Source: Spirochaetia bacterium UBA5550 (GTDB lineage Bacteria > Spirochaetota > UBA4802 > UBA5550). From it: a stretch of 9,326 bases of DNA. The translations under genes were made by a program, and so were the position numbers. The stretch is from the NCBI GenBank assembly GCA_002425885.1, contig DINC01000120.1, positions 7,235 to 16,560 on the forward strand, in the 5' to 3' direction. The first letter of the stretch is position 1. Every line of letters begins with the position of its first letter. The notes below the pieces were generated by a model. That model saw only the letters and a list, made by a program, of their open reading frames with translations, was not told the DNA's origin and did no database searches. This document shows positions 1 to 7,733 of the stretch, in pieces.

Positions 1-979
1 TGGTTTTCACCGGGTAAAGGCCTATAATTATGAGGTCATCTGTAACCTGACTCTTCATGGGATTTGTAAACACCGGCTTACCTGTGCTTATACACTTCTG
101 AAATTCGGGGAGTCTGCTGATGTCTCCTGTTGTCCCCATGCTTGTGGGCCCCTTACCTGTTGTGTCGCAGGCAAAATATAACTGGATGTAGCCGTTAGTC
201 TTTTCCTTCTGCATCTCTTTAAGCAACGGCATTACCCTGCCGTAATTCATCTCCCTGATTACAGGGTTGACTGAATAGATATGCAGTTAATCATACAGCC
301 CATTAATAAAGTTTTCGATATTAAGCGATGTTTTATTTACAGTTTCAATTATCTCCCGCTGACGGACATCGTTTATTTTATTTTCTGTATATGAATACTT
401 TACAACACTGACAATACTGAGAAGGAGAAATATCGACATCACAATTGGCGCTGCCATCTTTTCAAAAATGGTAAGGGCGCGGAAAGGGATATAATCAACC
501 ACAGGGAACATACTTTTCTTTACCCTGGAATAATATACACCTGAGATTATAAGGATAGTAACAAGACCCAAAAGCGCTGAGAATACTATTTTATAAATGC
601 TCTCATAAACCGTGAACCAGTTAGATAAATACGATACTATTAAAACTGCCAATCCATAAACTGCCCAGTAAACAGCAACAGTTTTAAAAGGGAAAAGATT
701 AACATAACGAACTTCTTCATGTGAGATGTTGTCACTGTTCCCATGCTCAACAACACCGGAAATAAGGGTGCTGAACTTTCTATAGAAGTAATAAAAGAAT
801 ACAGACATGATGATTATTAGAGGGGGATACACTAATAGAAATATTTTTATTAAACCGGAGATGCCTGTATCAAGCATAGGGAGAGACAACAGAAAAAACA
901 TTACAGGCTGTATAGCCACTGCTGCAACAAAAAGGTTTTTCACCCTTGATGTGATTAACGAATACTCATTTTCTTTCAT
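1..979 (-). pseudogene. Cache-type membrane sensor (chemoreceptor-like), 3' partial, interrupted by in-frame TAA
   Basis: The intact N-terminal piece is 230 residues (ATG at 977-979, stop TAA at 287-289). It holds about six hydrophobic membrane segments: roughly residues 12-34, 41-65, 100-120, 130-150 and 172-195, with a weaker one between. A short extracytoplasmic start ends in INGLYD. The same frame continues past the stop without interruption for 95 codons to the window edge. That part begins LHIYSVNPVIREMNYG and includes GDISRLPEFQKCISTG and VTDDLIIIGLYPV, which resembles a double-Cache sensor domain. The stop therefore sits inside the expected sensor domain and removes everything after it. 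Any signalling output domain (methyl-accepting, GGDEF or cyclase) lies beyond position 1 and is not visible. The start is supported by GGAG at 983-986, though only 3 nt from the ATG. It lies downstream of smpB on the same strand with a 141-nt gap. Alternatives are a sequencing error or a truncated membrane protein that is still made. The Cache assignment comes from reading the motifs. Confidence 0.72.
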
Positions 980-1120
980 ACACTCCTCTGACGTAGCTGA
1001 ATTTTAGGTTAACATTAAAATTTTATCTATAATGAAGCGGGACAATATATTAAGCACACCCGGATTGAAGTTTTCAGTGTATTGTATTTTGTCAATCTTA
1101 ATGGAAGGATGGACGGGGAA

Positions 1121-1579
1121 TCAGACGTATTTTTTTATCTCTCTCTGCATATCGCGCTTCATATCCCTCTCCTGTATCGTCTTTCGTTTGTCGTGGACGT
1201 TTTTACCGCGCGCAAGCCCCAGTTCAATTTTTACTTTTCCGTTTTTTATATACATGCGGAGAGGCACAAGGGTGTACCCCCTTTCAGCAAGTTTCCCGGT
1301 GAGTTTTCTGATCTCCGCTTTATGGAGAAGAAGCTTTCTCTCCCGGAGCGGTTCATGATTGAAGAAATTCCCTTTCTCGTAATGAGAGATGTTCATACCT
1401 ACTATAAAAACTTCGCCGTTTTTAATTCTGGCATAAGATTCCTGTATATTCACGTTTTTATGCCTGATGGACTTAACCTCAGTCCCCTTAAGAACAATAC
1501 CTGCTTCAAAGTTATCGAGAATCTCGTACTCGAACCGGGCTTTTTTGTTTCTTATTATTTCAATTATTTCATCTGACAT
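1121..1579 (-). CDS. smpB: SsrA-binding protein SmpB
   Basis: SmpB binds tmRNA (SsrA) and delivers it to ribosomes stalled on broken mRNAs, the core of trans-translation in the cytoplasm. The 152-residue product is full length for the family. Visible family features are the N-terminal NKKARFEYEILDNFEAGI and LKGTEVKSIR (residues about 11-39), the NISHYEKGNFFNHEPLRERK stretch (63-82), and the basic tail GLARGKNVHDKRKTIQERD (121-139), whose DKR element and lysine-rich helix enter the ribosome. The ATG at 1577-1579 is chosen because GGAG at 1588-1591 lies 8 nt upstream and the protein begins as expected. The gene lies 81 nt after htpG on the same strand and is probably co-transcribed with it. That spacer contains inverted repeats reaching the Shine-Dalgarno sequence. 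The stop is TGA. No tmRNA gene was seen in the window. Confidence 0.96.
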   Translation of the reverse strand: MSDEIIEIIRNKKARFEYEILDNFEAGIVLKGTEVKSIRHKNVNIQESYARIKNGEVFIVGMNISHYEKGNFFNHEPLRERKLLLHKAEIRKLTGKLAERGYTLVPLRMYIKNGKVKIELGLARGKNVHDKRKTIQERDMKRDMQREIKKYV

Positions 1580-1591
1580 TCAGTTTTCTCC

Positions 1592-1646
1592 GGGGGAATT
1601 TAAAGCGGCGGTACGACAAAAATTCCCCCATTTCTGCCGCACCGCC
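1592..1646 (-). promoter_or_regulatory. Overlapping inverted repeats in the smpB leader (possible pseudoknot or RNA switch)
   Basis: Two interleaved pairings can be drawn in RNA read leftwards. Stem A pairs 1635-1646 with 1607-1618: 12 pairs, two of them G-U, closing a 16-nt loop. Stem B pairs 1620-1629, which lies inside that loop, with 1592-1601: ten perfect pairs (GGGGGAAUUU with AAAUUCCCCC). The 3' arm of stem B ends directly beside the smpB ribosome-binding GGAG at 1588-1591. The topology is that of an H-type pseudoknot, but only 5 nt link the two 3' arms across a 12-pair stem. Partial or mutually exclusive folding is therefore more likely than both full stems together. There is no uridine run after stem A, so a rho-independent terminator is unlikely. 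The function is inferred. A palindromic intergenic repeat of no regulatory role is the main alternative. Confidence 0.5.
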
Positions 1647-1660
1647 TTAATCTATAATCT

Positions 1661-3532
1661 TTAGAGAGACTTCCCTGTTATTCTGTTAAGCCTTCCCACA
1701 AAGGCGTTTGGATCTTTAAGTTCCATGCCTTCAACTAACATAGCCTGCTCAAGCAGGAGAAAGCTTATATCCTCAATAAGAGATTCATCTGTTACATTTT
1801 CAAGCTTTTTAATTATTTCATGCTCGGGATTTATCTCAAGCACAGGTTTAAAATCGGGGAGAGCTGTCTGTCCCATTGCTTTAAGGATGTTCTGCATCTG
1901 TGCTGTGGGGTCATTCTCATCAGCCACAATACAGCTTGGGGAGTTACTGAGCCTTGTGCTTGCGATTACATTCTTCACGTTTTCGCCAAGCTTCTCCTTT
2001 ATTTTATTGATTAAAGGCTCAACTTTCTTCTCCTTCTCCTTGTCCGAGGCGTCTTTAAGATCTTCAGCAGCATCTGCCCTGTTTACAGATTTAAGTTCGA
2101 AGTCCTTAAACTTCGGAACAGAGGTGATTACTATCTCATCAATTTCATCATCAAGGATGAGAACTTCAATATCCTTATTTGTGTACATTTCAAGGAGAGG
2201 TGAATTTCTGAGTAGTGCTTCTTTACCACCTGTTATGTAGTAGATTGCCTTCTGTTCAGGCTTCATCCTTTCAGTATATTCAGTAAGACTTGTATAACCC
2301 TCAGACATTGTTGACTTGTACATTATCAGCTCAAGGATTTTATCCCTGTTTTCAAAATCCTGGTAGAGCCCCTCCTTCATCGGAATACCGAACTCTTTCC
2401 AGAATGTTATGTATTTGTCCCTGTCACGAGTCTTCAGCGACTCAATTTCTCCGAGGATCTTTTTCACAGAGGCGGATTTGATCTTAGCCATAACTTTATT
2501 GTGCTGCAGAATTTCACGGCTCACGTTGAGCGGAAGGTCCTCTGAATCTATGACGCCCCTTACAAACCTGAGGTATGTGGGCATAAGCTCCTTCTCGTCA
2601 TCAGTAATGAAGACCCGCTTCACGTAAAGCTTAACACCAGCCTTGTAATCAGCCCTGAAGAGATCCATTGGCGCTTTTCCGGGGATATAGAATAGTGTGG
2701 AATAATCCAGCGTCCCTTCAGCCTGGGTATGCATGTAAAGCAGGGGATCTTCTATATCATAAGATATCTGTCTGTAGAATTCGAGGTAATCCTCCTCTTT
2801 CAAATCACTCTTTGATCTTTTCCATATTGCTGAAGCGCTGTTGATCTGTTCAACCTTCTGTTCCTTAATCTCCTCTTTCTTGTCACCTTCACCTTCGAAC
2901 TTTGTATCTTCATAGTGGAGATAGATTGGGAAAGGGACATGGTTGGAGTATTTTCTTATAATGCCCTGGATTGACCATCTGCTTGCGTACTCCTCCCCCT
3001 CATCATTGAGATGGAGAGTCACTGTTGTACCCTGTGTTTCACGCTCTGCGGGCTCAATACTGTACTCCTCTTTGCCATCGCTTATCCATTTGAAAGCCGC
3101 GCTCTCACCTGCTTTCTTTGAAATAACCTCAACTTTATCAGCCACCATGAACCCGGAGTAGAATCCTACACCGAACTGCCCTATAAGATTGGAATCCCGC
3201 TTTTCATCACCTGACAGACTGTGAACGAAATTTCTGGTTCCGGACCTCGCTATTGTACCGAGATTTTCATCAAGCTCCTGCTCATTCATCCCTATTCCGG
3301 TATCTGCGATTGTAAGAATCCTCCCCTTGTGATCAAACGAAATGTCAACACGGGGCTCAAACGCTATACTCTTGTAATTCTCATCTGTCAGAGAGAGAAA
3401 CTTCAGCTTATCAAGCGCGTCTGATGCGTTTGAGATAAGTTCCCTCAGGAAAATCTCCTTATGGGAATATAGCGAATGAATAATAAGGTGTAATAATCTG
3501 TGTACTTCTGTCTGAAACTGTTTTTTACTCAT
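1661..3532 (-). CDS. htpG: Molecular chaperone HtpG (Hsp90 family)
   Basis: HtpG is the cytoplasmic bacterial Hsp90, an ATP-driven dimeric chaperone that remodels client proteins. The 623-residue length is normal. The GHKL ATPase domain covers about 1-215: the catalytic glutamate and magnesium-binding asparagine are E31 and N35 in LRELISNASDAL, the nucleotide-binding aspartate is in ADTGIGM (76-82), and the glycine-rich lid is GQFGVGFYSGFMVAD (118-132). A charged linker with many K/E residues follows (about 210-230). The middle domain carries the catalytic arginine R339 in LPLNVSREILQHNK, and the C-terminal dimerisation domain ends without a eukaryotic MEEVD tail. The start is supported by AAGGAG at 3541-3546 with an 8-nt spacer. 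It is the first gene of a probable htpG-smpB unit, linking folding with ribosome rescue. No CIRCE-type operator was seen upstream, only a short palindrome at 3580-3593. Stop TAA. Confidence 0.98.
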   Translation of the reverse strand: MSKKQFQTEVHRLLHLIIHSLYSHKEIFLRELISNASDALDKLKFLSLTDENYKSIAFEPRVDISFDHKGRILTIADTGIGMNEQELDENLGTIARSGTRNFVHSLSGDEKRDSNLIGQFGVGFYSGFMVADKVEVISKKAGESAAFKWISDGKEEYSIEPAERETQGTTVTLHLNDEGEEYASRWSIQGIIRKYSNHVPFPIYLHYEDTKFEGEGDKKEEIKEQKVEQINSASAIWKRSKSDLKEEDYLEFYRQISYDIEDPLLYMHTQAEGTLDYSTLFYIPGKAPMDLFRADYKAGVKLYVKRVFITDDEKELMPTYLRFVRGVIDSEDLPLNVSREILQHNKVMAKIKSASVKKILGEIESLKTRDRDKYITFWKEFGIPMKEGLYQDFENRDKILELIMYKSTMSEGYTSLTEYTERMKPEQKAIYYITGGKEALLRNSPLLEMYTNKDIEVLILDDEIDEIVITSVPKFKDFELKSVNRADAAEDLKDASDKEKEKKVEPLINKIKEKLGENVKNVIASTRLSNSPSCIVADENDPTAQMQNILKAMGQTALPDFKPVLEINPEHEIIKKLENVTDESLIEDISFLLLEQAMLVEGMELKDPNAFVGRLNRITGKSL

Positions 3533-3579
3533 TGACTACACTCCTTGAGTTTAAATAATTTTAAATTTTGATTTTTGGA

Positions 3580-3593
3580 AAGCCCTGGGGCTT
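3580..3593. promoter_or_regulatory. Short palindrome upstream of htpG
   Basis: AAGCCC-TG-GGGCTT is an inverted repeat of two 6-bp arms, about 47 bp before the htpG start, in otherwise very AT-rich DNA. Its position would suit an operator or a small 5'-leader hairpin controlling htpG. It does not match the CIRCE consensus (TTAGCACTC and its inverted copy). I could not fix a convincing -35/-10 pair around it, so its role is open. Confidence 0.25.
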
Positions 3594-3670
3594 AATATAA
3601 CAATTTATGGTTTTAATACTGAAATCAGTTACAGATTTACAGCATTAAATATCCCGGAAAAAGAGGGGAA

Positions 3671-3715
3671 AAAAATCAAGAAAAAATTAATATAGATACC
3701 CGTCTGCACGGGTAT
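3671..3715 (-). terminator. Candidate rho-independent terminator of the omp-mpgP-ORF146 operon
   Basis: Just after the stop codon of the 146-aa gene, a perfect 8-bp stem (ATACCCGT at 3696-3703 with ACGGGTAT at 3708-3715) closes a 4-nt loop. In the minus-strand RNA it is followed by a U-rich tract: a run of six U's about nine nt after the stem, and another run further on. The gap between stem and U-run is longer than usual, so the assignment is moderate. Position and strand fit the end of the operon. Confidence 0.4.
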
Positions 3716-3727
3716 GACACCCGGGTT

Positions 3728-4168
3728 TTACTCCTCCATAAAAATCAGCAGAGACACAGCGCCGTAAACCAGCGGTGCTGCCAGGTTAAAAATAATTCCG
3801 TAACTGATATTGTATGGCGCATGGGAGAATGTATGTGTAACCCAGAGATAAATAAGAGCTATAAAATACCATCCGTTTATAACAATTCTTAAAGGGAAAA
3901 CCCATCTCATGCCGCTTACAAAAATCGTCCCGAACATGATCAGAGAGATCATAATCATGTAGACAGCAAGGGGATTATTAATCTCAAACCATGATTCGAA
4001 AATATAGTACTTCCCTATGGGGAGTATAATTGCAAGAAATGCGGTTGCAGTATTTATTACGAGAATTCTGTTAAGAATGTCAAGCTCCCGGAACCATTCA
4101 ACAGCAGTACTGATCAGCCCCCCGAAAAATGAGCCTATGGAATAAAGCAAGTCTTTCAATGTGTCCAT
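3728..4168 (-). CDS. Small four-helix membrane protein of unknown function
   Basis: I do not recognise this 146-residue protein. It has four hydrophobic segments, about residues 33-51, 67-85, 93-111 and 122-143, preceded by an amphipathic N-terminus with FFGGLISTAVEWFRELD. It is therefore probably an inner-membrane protein. No signal-peptide cleavage site, catalytic motif, or conserved cysteine or histidine cluster is visible; the single HTFSHAP loop (111-117) holds its only two histidines. It starts 3 nt after the stop of the upstream phosphatase gene (TAAATAATG across the junction), so it is almost certainly translated as the last gene of the operon begun by the OmpA-family protein. A candidate terminator follows directly. 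The tight spacing is the best evidence that it is a real gene. Function cannot be inferred beyond membrane location and a possible link to the envelope or to solute metabolism. Confidence 0.8.
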   Translation of the reverse strand: MDTLKDLLYSIGSFFGGLISTAVEWFRELDILNRILVINTATAFLAIILPIGKYYIFESWFEINNPLAVYMIMISLIMFGTIFVSGMRWVFPLRIVINGWYFIALIYLWVTHTFSHAPYNISYGIIFNLAAPLVYGAVSLLIFMEE

Positions 4169-4171
4169 TAT

Positions 4172-4960
4172 TTACACCATTATATATTCAAGATAATCTT
4201 TTATAGCCTCTGTGAATCCCGCAGGCCCTGAATTCACTGTTACATGGAGCCCCTCTGTCTCATTTATATGAGAGCCGTCAGGTTTCCGCACCAGATACCC
4301 CCTGTTTACAGCACGGAGCATTGCCAGATCATTAAGACTGTCCCCCGCTGCTCCTGTCAAAGGATATTCCATGCAGTTATAATAGAAATCAGCAATCCTC
4401 TTTACAGCCCCCCCCTTACCTGTTCCGGCAGGGAGGAGGTGATTGAATCTCCCCCCTTTTGTCAGAATTGCTCCATGTTGAGAGAGCACCCCCCCCAGCC
4501 CGGCAATCTCCCCGTCAGAGAGAAGATTCCTCCCCTCCAGAATAAACGGAAGCGAAGCTTTACGTTTCAGCGCGAGAAGGGCCTTCTCCATGCTGAGACC
4601 GGTGAGCCTGCATATATCTTCAGGTAAAATGTCCGCAAGAGGGAGAGCCTTTTCACCTGTATATTCCTCAACAATGCGGAGAACTCCCCTCAGCCGGGAA
4701 ACCCCCTCACCTGCTGTTTCGAACCTGTACCCGTTAACATCGGGATATGCTATGCCGCATCCGTTTTCAAACACAAATGGCGCGGCAAGATCAAGTTCAT
4801 CCATAAGGATGCAAATCTCGTCATAAGTTTTACTCGACACAGGAACAAGAGGGATTCCCCTCTCTTTCAGGAGATTAATCCCTTCCAGAGATTCCGCAAA
4901 ACTGTAGGTAAAATGATCAATCAGGGTGCCGTCAATATCTGTGAAAAAAATACCCTTCAT
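4172..4960 (-). CDS. mpgP: Mannosyl-3-phosphoglycerate phosphatase-family HAD hydrolase
   Basis: Enzymes of this family remove phosphate from mannosyl-3-phosphoglycerate to give mannosylglycerate, a compatible solute. The 262-residue length fits the HAD-IIB (Cof-like) family. Motif I is FFTDIDGTLID with nucleophile D8 and D10. Motif II serine is in VPVSSKT (39-45), followed by the family-typical PFVFENGCGI (61-70). The motif III lysine is K182 in GTGKGGAV, and motif IV is GAAGDSLND (203-211). The ATG shares one base with the TAA of the upstream OmpA-family gene (TAATG), implying translational coupling, and the next gene begins 3 nt after its stop. The usual partner, mannosyl-3-phosphoglycerate synthase, is not in the window, so the substrate is a family inference; a glucosyl-phosphoglycerate or other sugar-phosphate phosphatase is possible. 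Two runs of eight G lie in the coding strand (4489-4496 and 4408-4415), the latter encoding the motif III glycines. Confidence 0.8.
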   Translation of the reverse strand: MKGIFFTDIDGTLIDHFTYSFAESLEGINLLKERGIPLVPVSSKTYDEICILMDELDLAAPFVFENGCGIAYPDVNGYRFETAGEGVSRLRGVLRIVEEYTGEKALPLADILPEDICRLTGLSMEKALLALKRKASLPFILEGRNLLSDGEIAGLGGVLSQHGAILTKGGRFNHLLPAGTGKGGAVKRIADFYYNCMEYPLTGAAGDSLNDLAMLRAVNRGYLVRKPDGSHINETEGLHVTVNSGPAGFTEAIKDYLEYIMV

Positions 4961-7593
4961 TACTCAGTCTTCTTCCTGTTCAGGAGAAATTCAACGCGGC
5001 GGTTTCTCCTCCTGTTTTCATCATTAGTATTGGGATAGAACGGAAGGCTCTCCCCCATACCTACATACTTGAGCCTTTCGGGCATTGTCCCTTTCCGCAC
5101 AAGGTAATCCCTCACAGCCATTGCGCGCTTTTCAGAAAGAGTGAGGTTATACTCCTCTCCCCCTATATCATCAGTGTGCCCTTCAATTACAATATCATAG
5201 GAACTGTACTTCTCCAGTATCTGGTAAACCCTGTCGAGAATTACTGTCCCCTTTTTACGCAGTATGGAACTGCCGAAGGCAAACTCAATATTGCTTATCC
5301 GTATCTTCAGCCCTCTCTCTGTTACAACAACCAGTACATCAACAGAGATCCTTCCTGTGGATTTTTCAGAAACGTTACCCGCTGTATCAATTGCAGAGAA
5401 CCTGACTTCGTAATCCGACGCGGACTCAACAAGGTCGCCGTTGTCACCCATGCCGTCCCACTTCAATTGAGAGGGCGGCTCCCCCCTCCCTGCAAATTTT
5501 TTGAAGAGGATACCACTCTCAGTATATATCCCGATCTCCCAGGATGCAATACCGGTATTATCGCTCCCCTTCATGTACAGAGTGAGATAGTCATTCTCCC
5601 CGTCGCCGTCAGGGGAGAAAACTGACGGTTCATGTGAAACCCTCACCGCAGGGGGAGTGCTGTCAAAGATAAATCGCTTCGGGTATGACACAGGGTTGTT
5701 TCCGCTTATGTACCAGGCGTAGAACCTGAAACTGTAGCCTCCGTCATCAAGCTCTTTACCTTCACTGTCCATACAGTCCCAGTCAATAAAACCGGGGAGA
5801 TCTTTCCCCCCTGAAATTACTCTCAGAGGCTTATCCTCTTTACGGAAAACTGCAAGCTCCCATTTTTCAAGGCCCTTTATTGAAGAGAGGTCAGGGAAAA
5901 ATCTTATCCCTTTACCCCTGCTGTTTCTGTATGAATAGAACGATGTCTCTGTGCGGATATCCGCATTCTCCATCTTTGTTGTGAGTATTATCTCTTTGAG
6001 ATCCGCGAAGGTGCTGTTACCAGCTTTATCACCGGATGATATACTGTAGTAGTAGAGCCCGTCAGGGAGGAGATTGCCGCTGTTGTCAGTTCCATCCCAC
6101 ATAAATTTTGAGGGGACATCTCTCCCCTCCCAGTTACGGGAGAAAACCACTTTCCCGGAATCATCCCTGATTTCACCCTTCCACAGATCGTCAGGGGATG
6201 TTACAATAAACTGCTGTATTACAAGGGTATCTTTCTTTTTATCATTATTCGGGGAGAAGATAAGTGAATCAGCTTTTATCCCTGCTGAGGGGGGTGTATT
6301 GTCAATAAATACAGCTCCCGATTTCACAGGGGCTATATTGTCTTTTGAATCCCATGAGTAGAAGTGATACCTGTATCTTCCGTCAGGGAGTTTTTTACCG
6401 GCAGTATCTGAACCGTCCCAGAGAATCTTCTCAGGTACAACAAGCGACTCTTTGCGGCCGAAAAATCTTCCGAAGAAAGTGGAAGGGGTAAGGCTTGCCT
6501 CAATCTCCCTCTCACTGATTTTAAACTCCCGCACAACGTTGTCACTGTCATCAGCAATCTGGAGCCGCCACCCTGTTATCCGGCTTGCGTCTCGCACATC
6601 AATATCAAAGATCAGATAGTCCTGCACTCCGTCATAGTTGGGGGAGATGTAGTTGTGATCCGGGGCAATGGTGATAACCGGCGGTTCTCTGTCCACCCCT
6701 CCGATCTCCATGGTGAGGCCCGCGTAATGATTGATCCCGTTTTCTCCGGAGTAGGCAAGAGCATAATTTATGGAACCCCTGAGATACTCACCTTCAAACC
6801 TGTAGCCTGCACCGCATGTATAAGTCATGAAATCATAACTGTCAGGGAATACAACTCCTCCACGGAGAGAGAAATCGTTATATAAGAGAGCCTCAAGCCC
6901 TAACTTTACCGGGTAGTCACCAAAACTGTTCACTGCTGAAATATCATTATACAGACCGAATGAATAGAGCCTGTCCCTGTAAAAATCGAAACTGTAGCCC
7001 GCAGTCACTGTGTTGAGACTCCCCTCCTCCGCTGAACTGTAGCCGAGGCCCGCAGAGAGGCCCAGTGAAAAATCATAAATGCCGAAACCTGTGACTGAGC
7101 CTGTGCTTCCCACAGTATATTTTATCCCGGGCTTCACACCTGCGTAACTTGCTGACTCAGGATAATCGGAGCTTCCGTATTCAAATGAAAGCCCGAACAT
7201 AAAACGGGAGGTCATCTCCTTTGAAAGACCCGCAGAGATAAAGTACCCCTTCTGCTCAACATCATCATCAGTAAATTTAAAGTATGAAAAGGAGAGGCCG
7301 AAGACCCCGTAGGCAAATGGAAGCGCTGCGGAAACTGTGGGGTAAACATATTTACCATTGAGGGAACCGTAATCCAGGCCCAGCGTGAAATTTTCCGCTC
7401 CTGCAATTGATGCGGGATTGATATTGTAGAACTCCGCCCCTGATGACGAAACACCTGTTCCGCCCCGCCCAACGGGAACAGCACGCCCCCCGGAGAGGAA
7501 TGCGCTTGCAGCGGATGATGTTTCCGCTGCTCCGGAATGATTAAAACTTATTAGAACAAATAGAATGACTGCTGATATCGATATTTTTTTCAT
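4960..7593 (-). CDS. Outer-membrane barrel protein with four FlgD-like Ig units and a C-terminal OmpA domain
   Basis: This 877-residue protein is probably exported to the outer membrane and anchored to peptidoglycan. A signal peptide (MKKISISAVILFVLISF, cleavage near 22-23) leads into a glycine- and aromatic-rich region of about 30-300 that reads as beta strands. Its GGTGVSSSGAEFYNINPASIAGAENF start recalls PorV/PorQ- and FadL-like barrels. Four FlgD-type Ig units follow: about 305-430 (SPNYDGVQD, WDGSDTAGKKLPDGRY), 434-535 (SPNNDKKKD, WDGTDNSG), 545-645 (degenerate, WDCMDSEG, no SPNxDG motif) and 648-750 (SPDGDGEND, WDGMGDNG). The OmpA C-terminal domain (about 765-870) has EGHTDDIG, LSEKRA and NRRVEF. 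D808 and R823 are 15 apart, matching the spacing of the diaminopimelate-binding Asp/Arg pair in OmpA-like domains. The gene heads a three-gene operon. The Shine-Dalgarno is weak. The barrel subfamily is uncertain; the OmpA and FlgD-like parts are clear. Confidence 0.9.
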   Translation of the reverse strand: MKKISISAVILFVLISFNHSGAAETSSAASAFLSGGRAVPVGRGGTGVSSSGAEFYNINPASIAGAENFTLGLDYGSLNGKYVYPTVSAALPFAYGVFGLSFSYFKFTDDDVEQKGYFISAGLSKEMTSRFMFGLSFEYGSSDYPESASYAGVKPGIKYTVGSTGSVTGFGIYDFSLGLSAGLGYSSAEEGSLNTVTAGYSFDFYRDRLYSFGLYNDISAVNSFGDYPVKLGLEALLYNDFSLRGGVVFPDSYDFMTYTCGAGYRFEGEYLRGSINYALAYSGENGINHYAGLTMEIGGVDREPPVITIAPDHNYISPNYDGVQDYLIFDIDVRDASRITGWRLQIADDSDNVVREFKISEREIEASLTPSTFFGRFFGRKESLVVPEKILWDGSDTAGKKLPDGRYRYHFYSWDSKDNIAPVKSGAVFIDNTPPSAGIKADSLIFSPNNDKKKDTLVIQQFIVTSPDDLWKGEIRDDSGKVVFSRNWEGRDVPSKFMWDGTDNSGNLLPDGLYYYSISSGDKAGNSTFADLKEIILTTKMENADIRTETSFYSYRNSRGKGIRFFPDLSSIKGLEKWELAVFRKEDKPLRVISGGKDLPGFIDWDCMDSEGKELDDGGYSFRFYAWYISGNNPVSYPKRFIFDSTPPAVRVSHEPSVFSPDGDGENDYLTLYMKGSDNTGIASWEIGIYTESGILFKKFAGRGEPPSQLKWDGMGDNGDLVESASDYEVRFSAIDTAGNVSEKSTGRISVDVLVVVTERGLKIRISNIEFAFGSSILRKKGTVILDRVYQILEKYSSYDIVIEGHTDDIGGEEYNLTLSEKRAMAVRDYLVRKGTMPERLKYVGMGESLPFYPNTNDENRRRNRRVEFLLNRKKTE

Positions 7594-7621
7594 ACCTGAA
7601 CTTCTGACACTTTTTTAAGAC

Positions 7622-7649
7622 AGGATAGCAGGGGTTTAGACTTGATCAA
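7622..7649 (-). promoter_or_regulatory. Possible promoter for the outer-membrane protein operon
   Basis: On the minus strand, TTGATC (7649-7644) and TATCCT (7627-7622) are separated by 16 bp and would start transcription about 20 nt before the ATG at 7593. The -35 lies within a perfect 10-bp palindrome, CTTGATCAAG (7641-7650), which could be an operator. Both hexamers are imperfect sigma-70 matches, so this is a candidate only. Confidence 0.3.
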
Positions 7650-7733
7650 GACATTTTTTCCCTGACTCCGCCATGAACGGCATTACCTCTGAATAACTGA
7701 TAATTACCATTGTACAGTCAAAGCATCTGCTAC

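Noticed and set aside
287..289. Stop-codon reassignment explaining the TAA in the sensor gene
   Set aside because: TAA is the natural terminator of htpG, mpgP, ORF146 and the omp gene in the same window, so it functions as stop here.
980..1120. Promoter for the sensor gene (TTGACA and several AT-rich -10-like hexamers in the complement)
   Set aside because: No -35/-10 pair with acceptable spacing and match could be fixed, and no sigma-28-type site was found.
1607..1646. Rho-independent terminator between htpG and smpB
   Set aside because: The stem is not followed by a U-run on the transcribed strand; the bases after it are GCUUUAAAUUCCCCC.
1725..3424. Several 60-170 codon frames on the plus strand opposite htpG
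   Set aside because: They are antisense shadows of a clearly coding htpG, with serine-rich or low-complexity translations and no family features.
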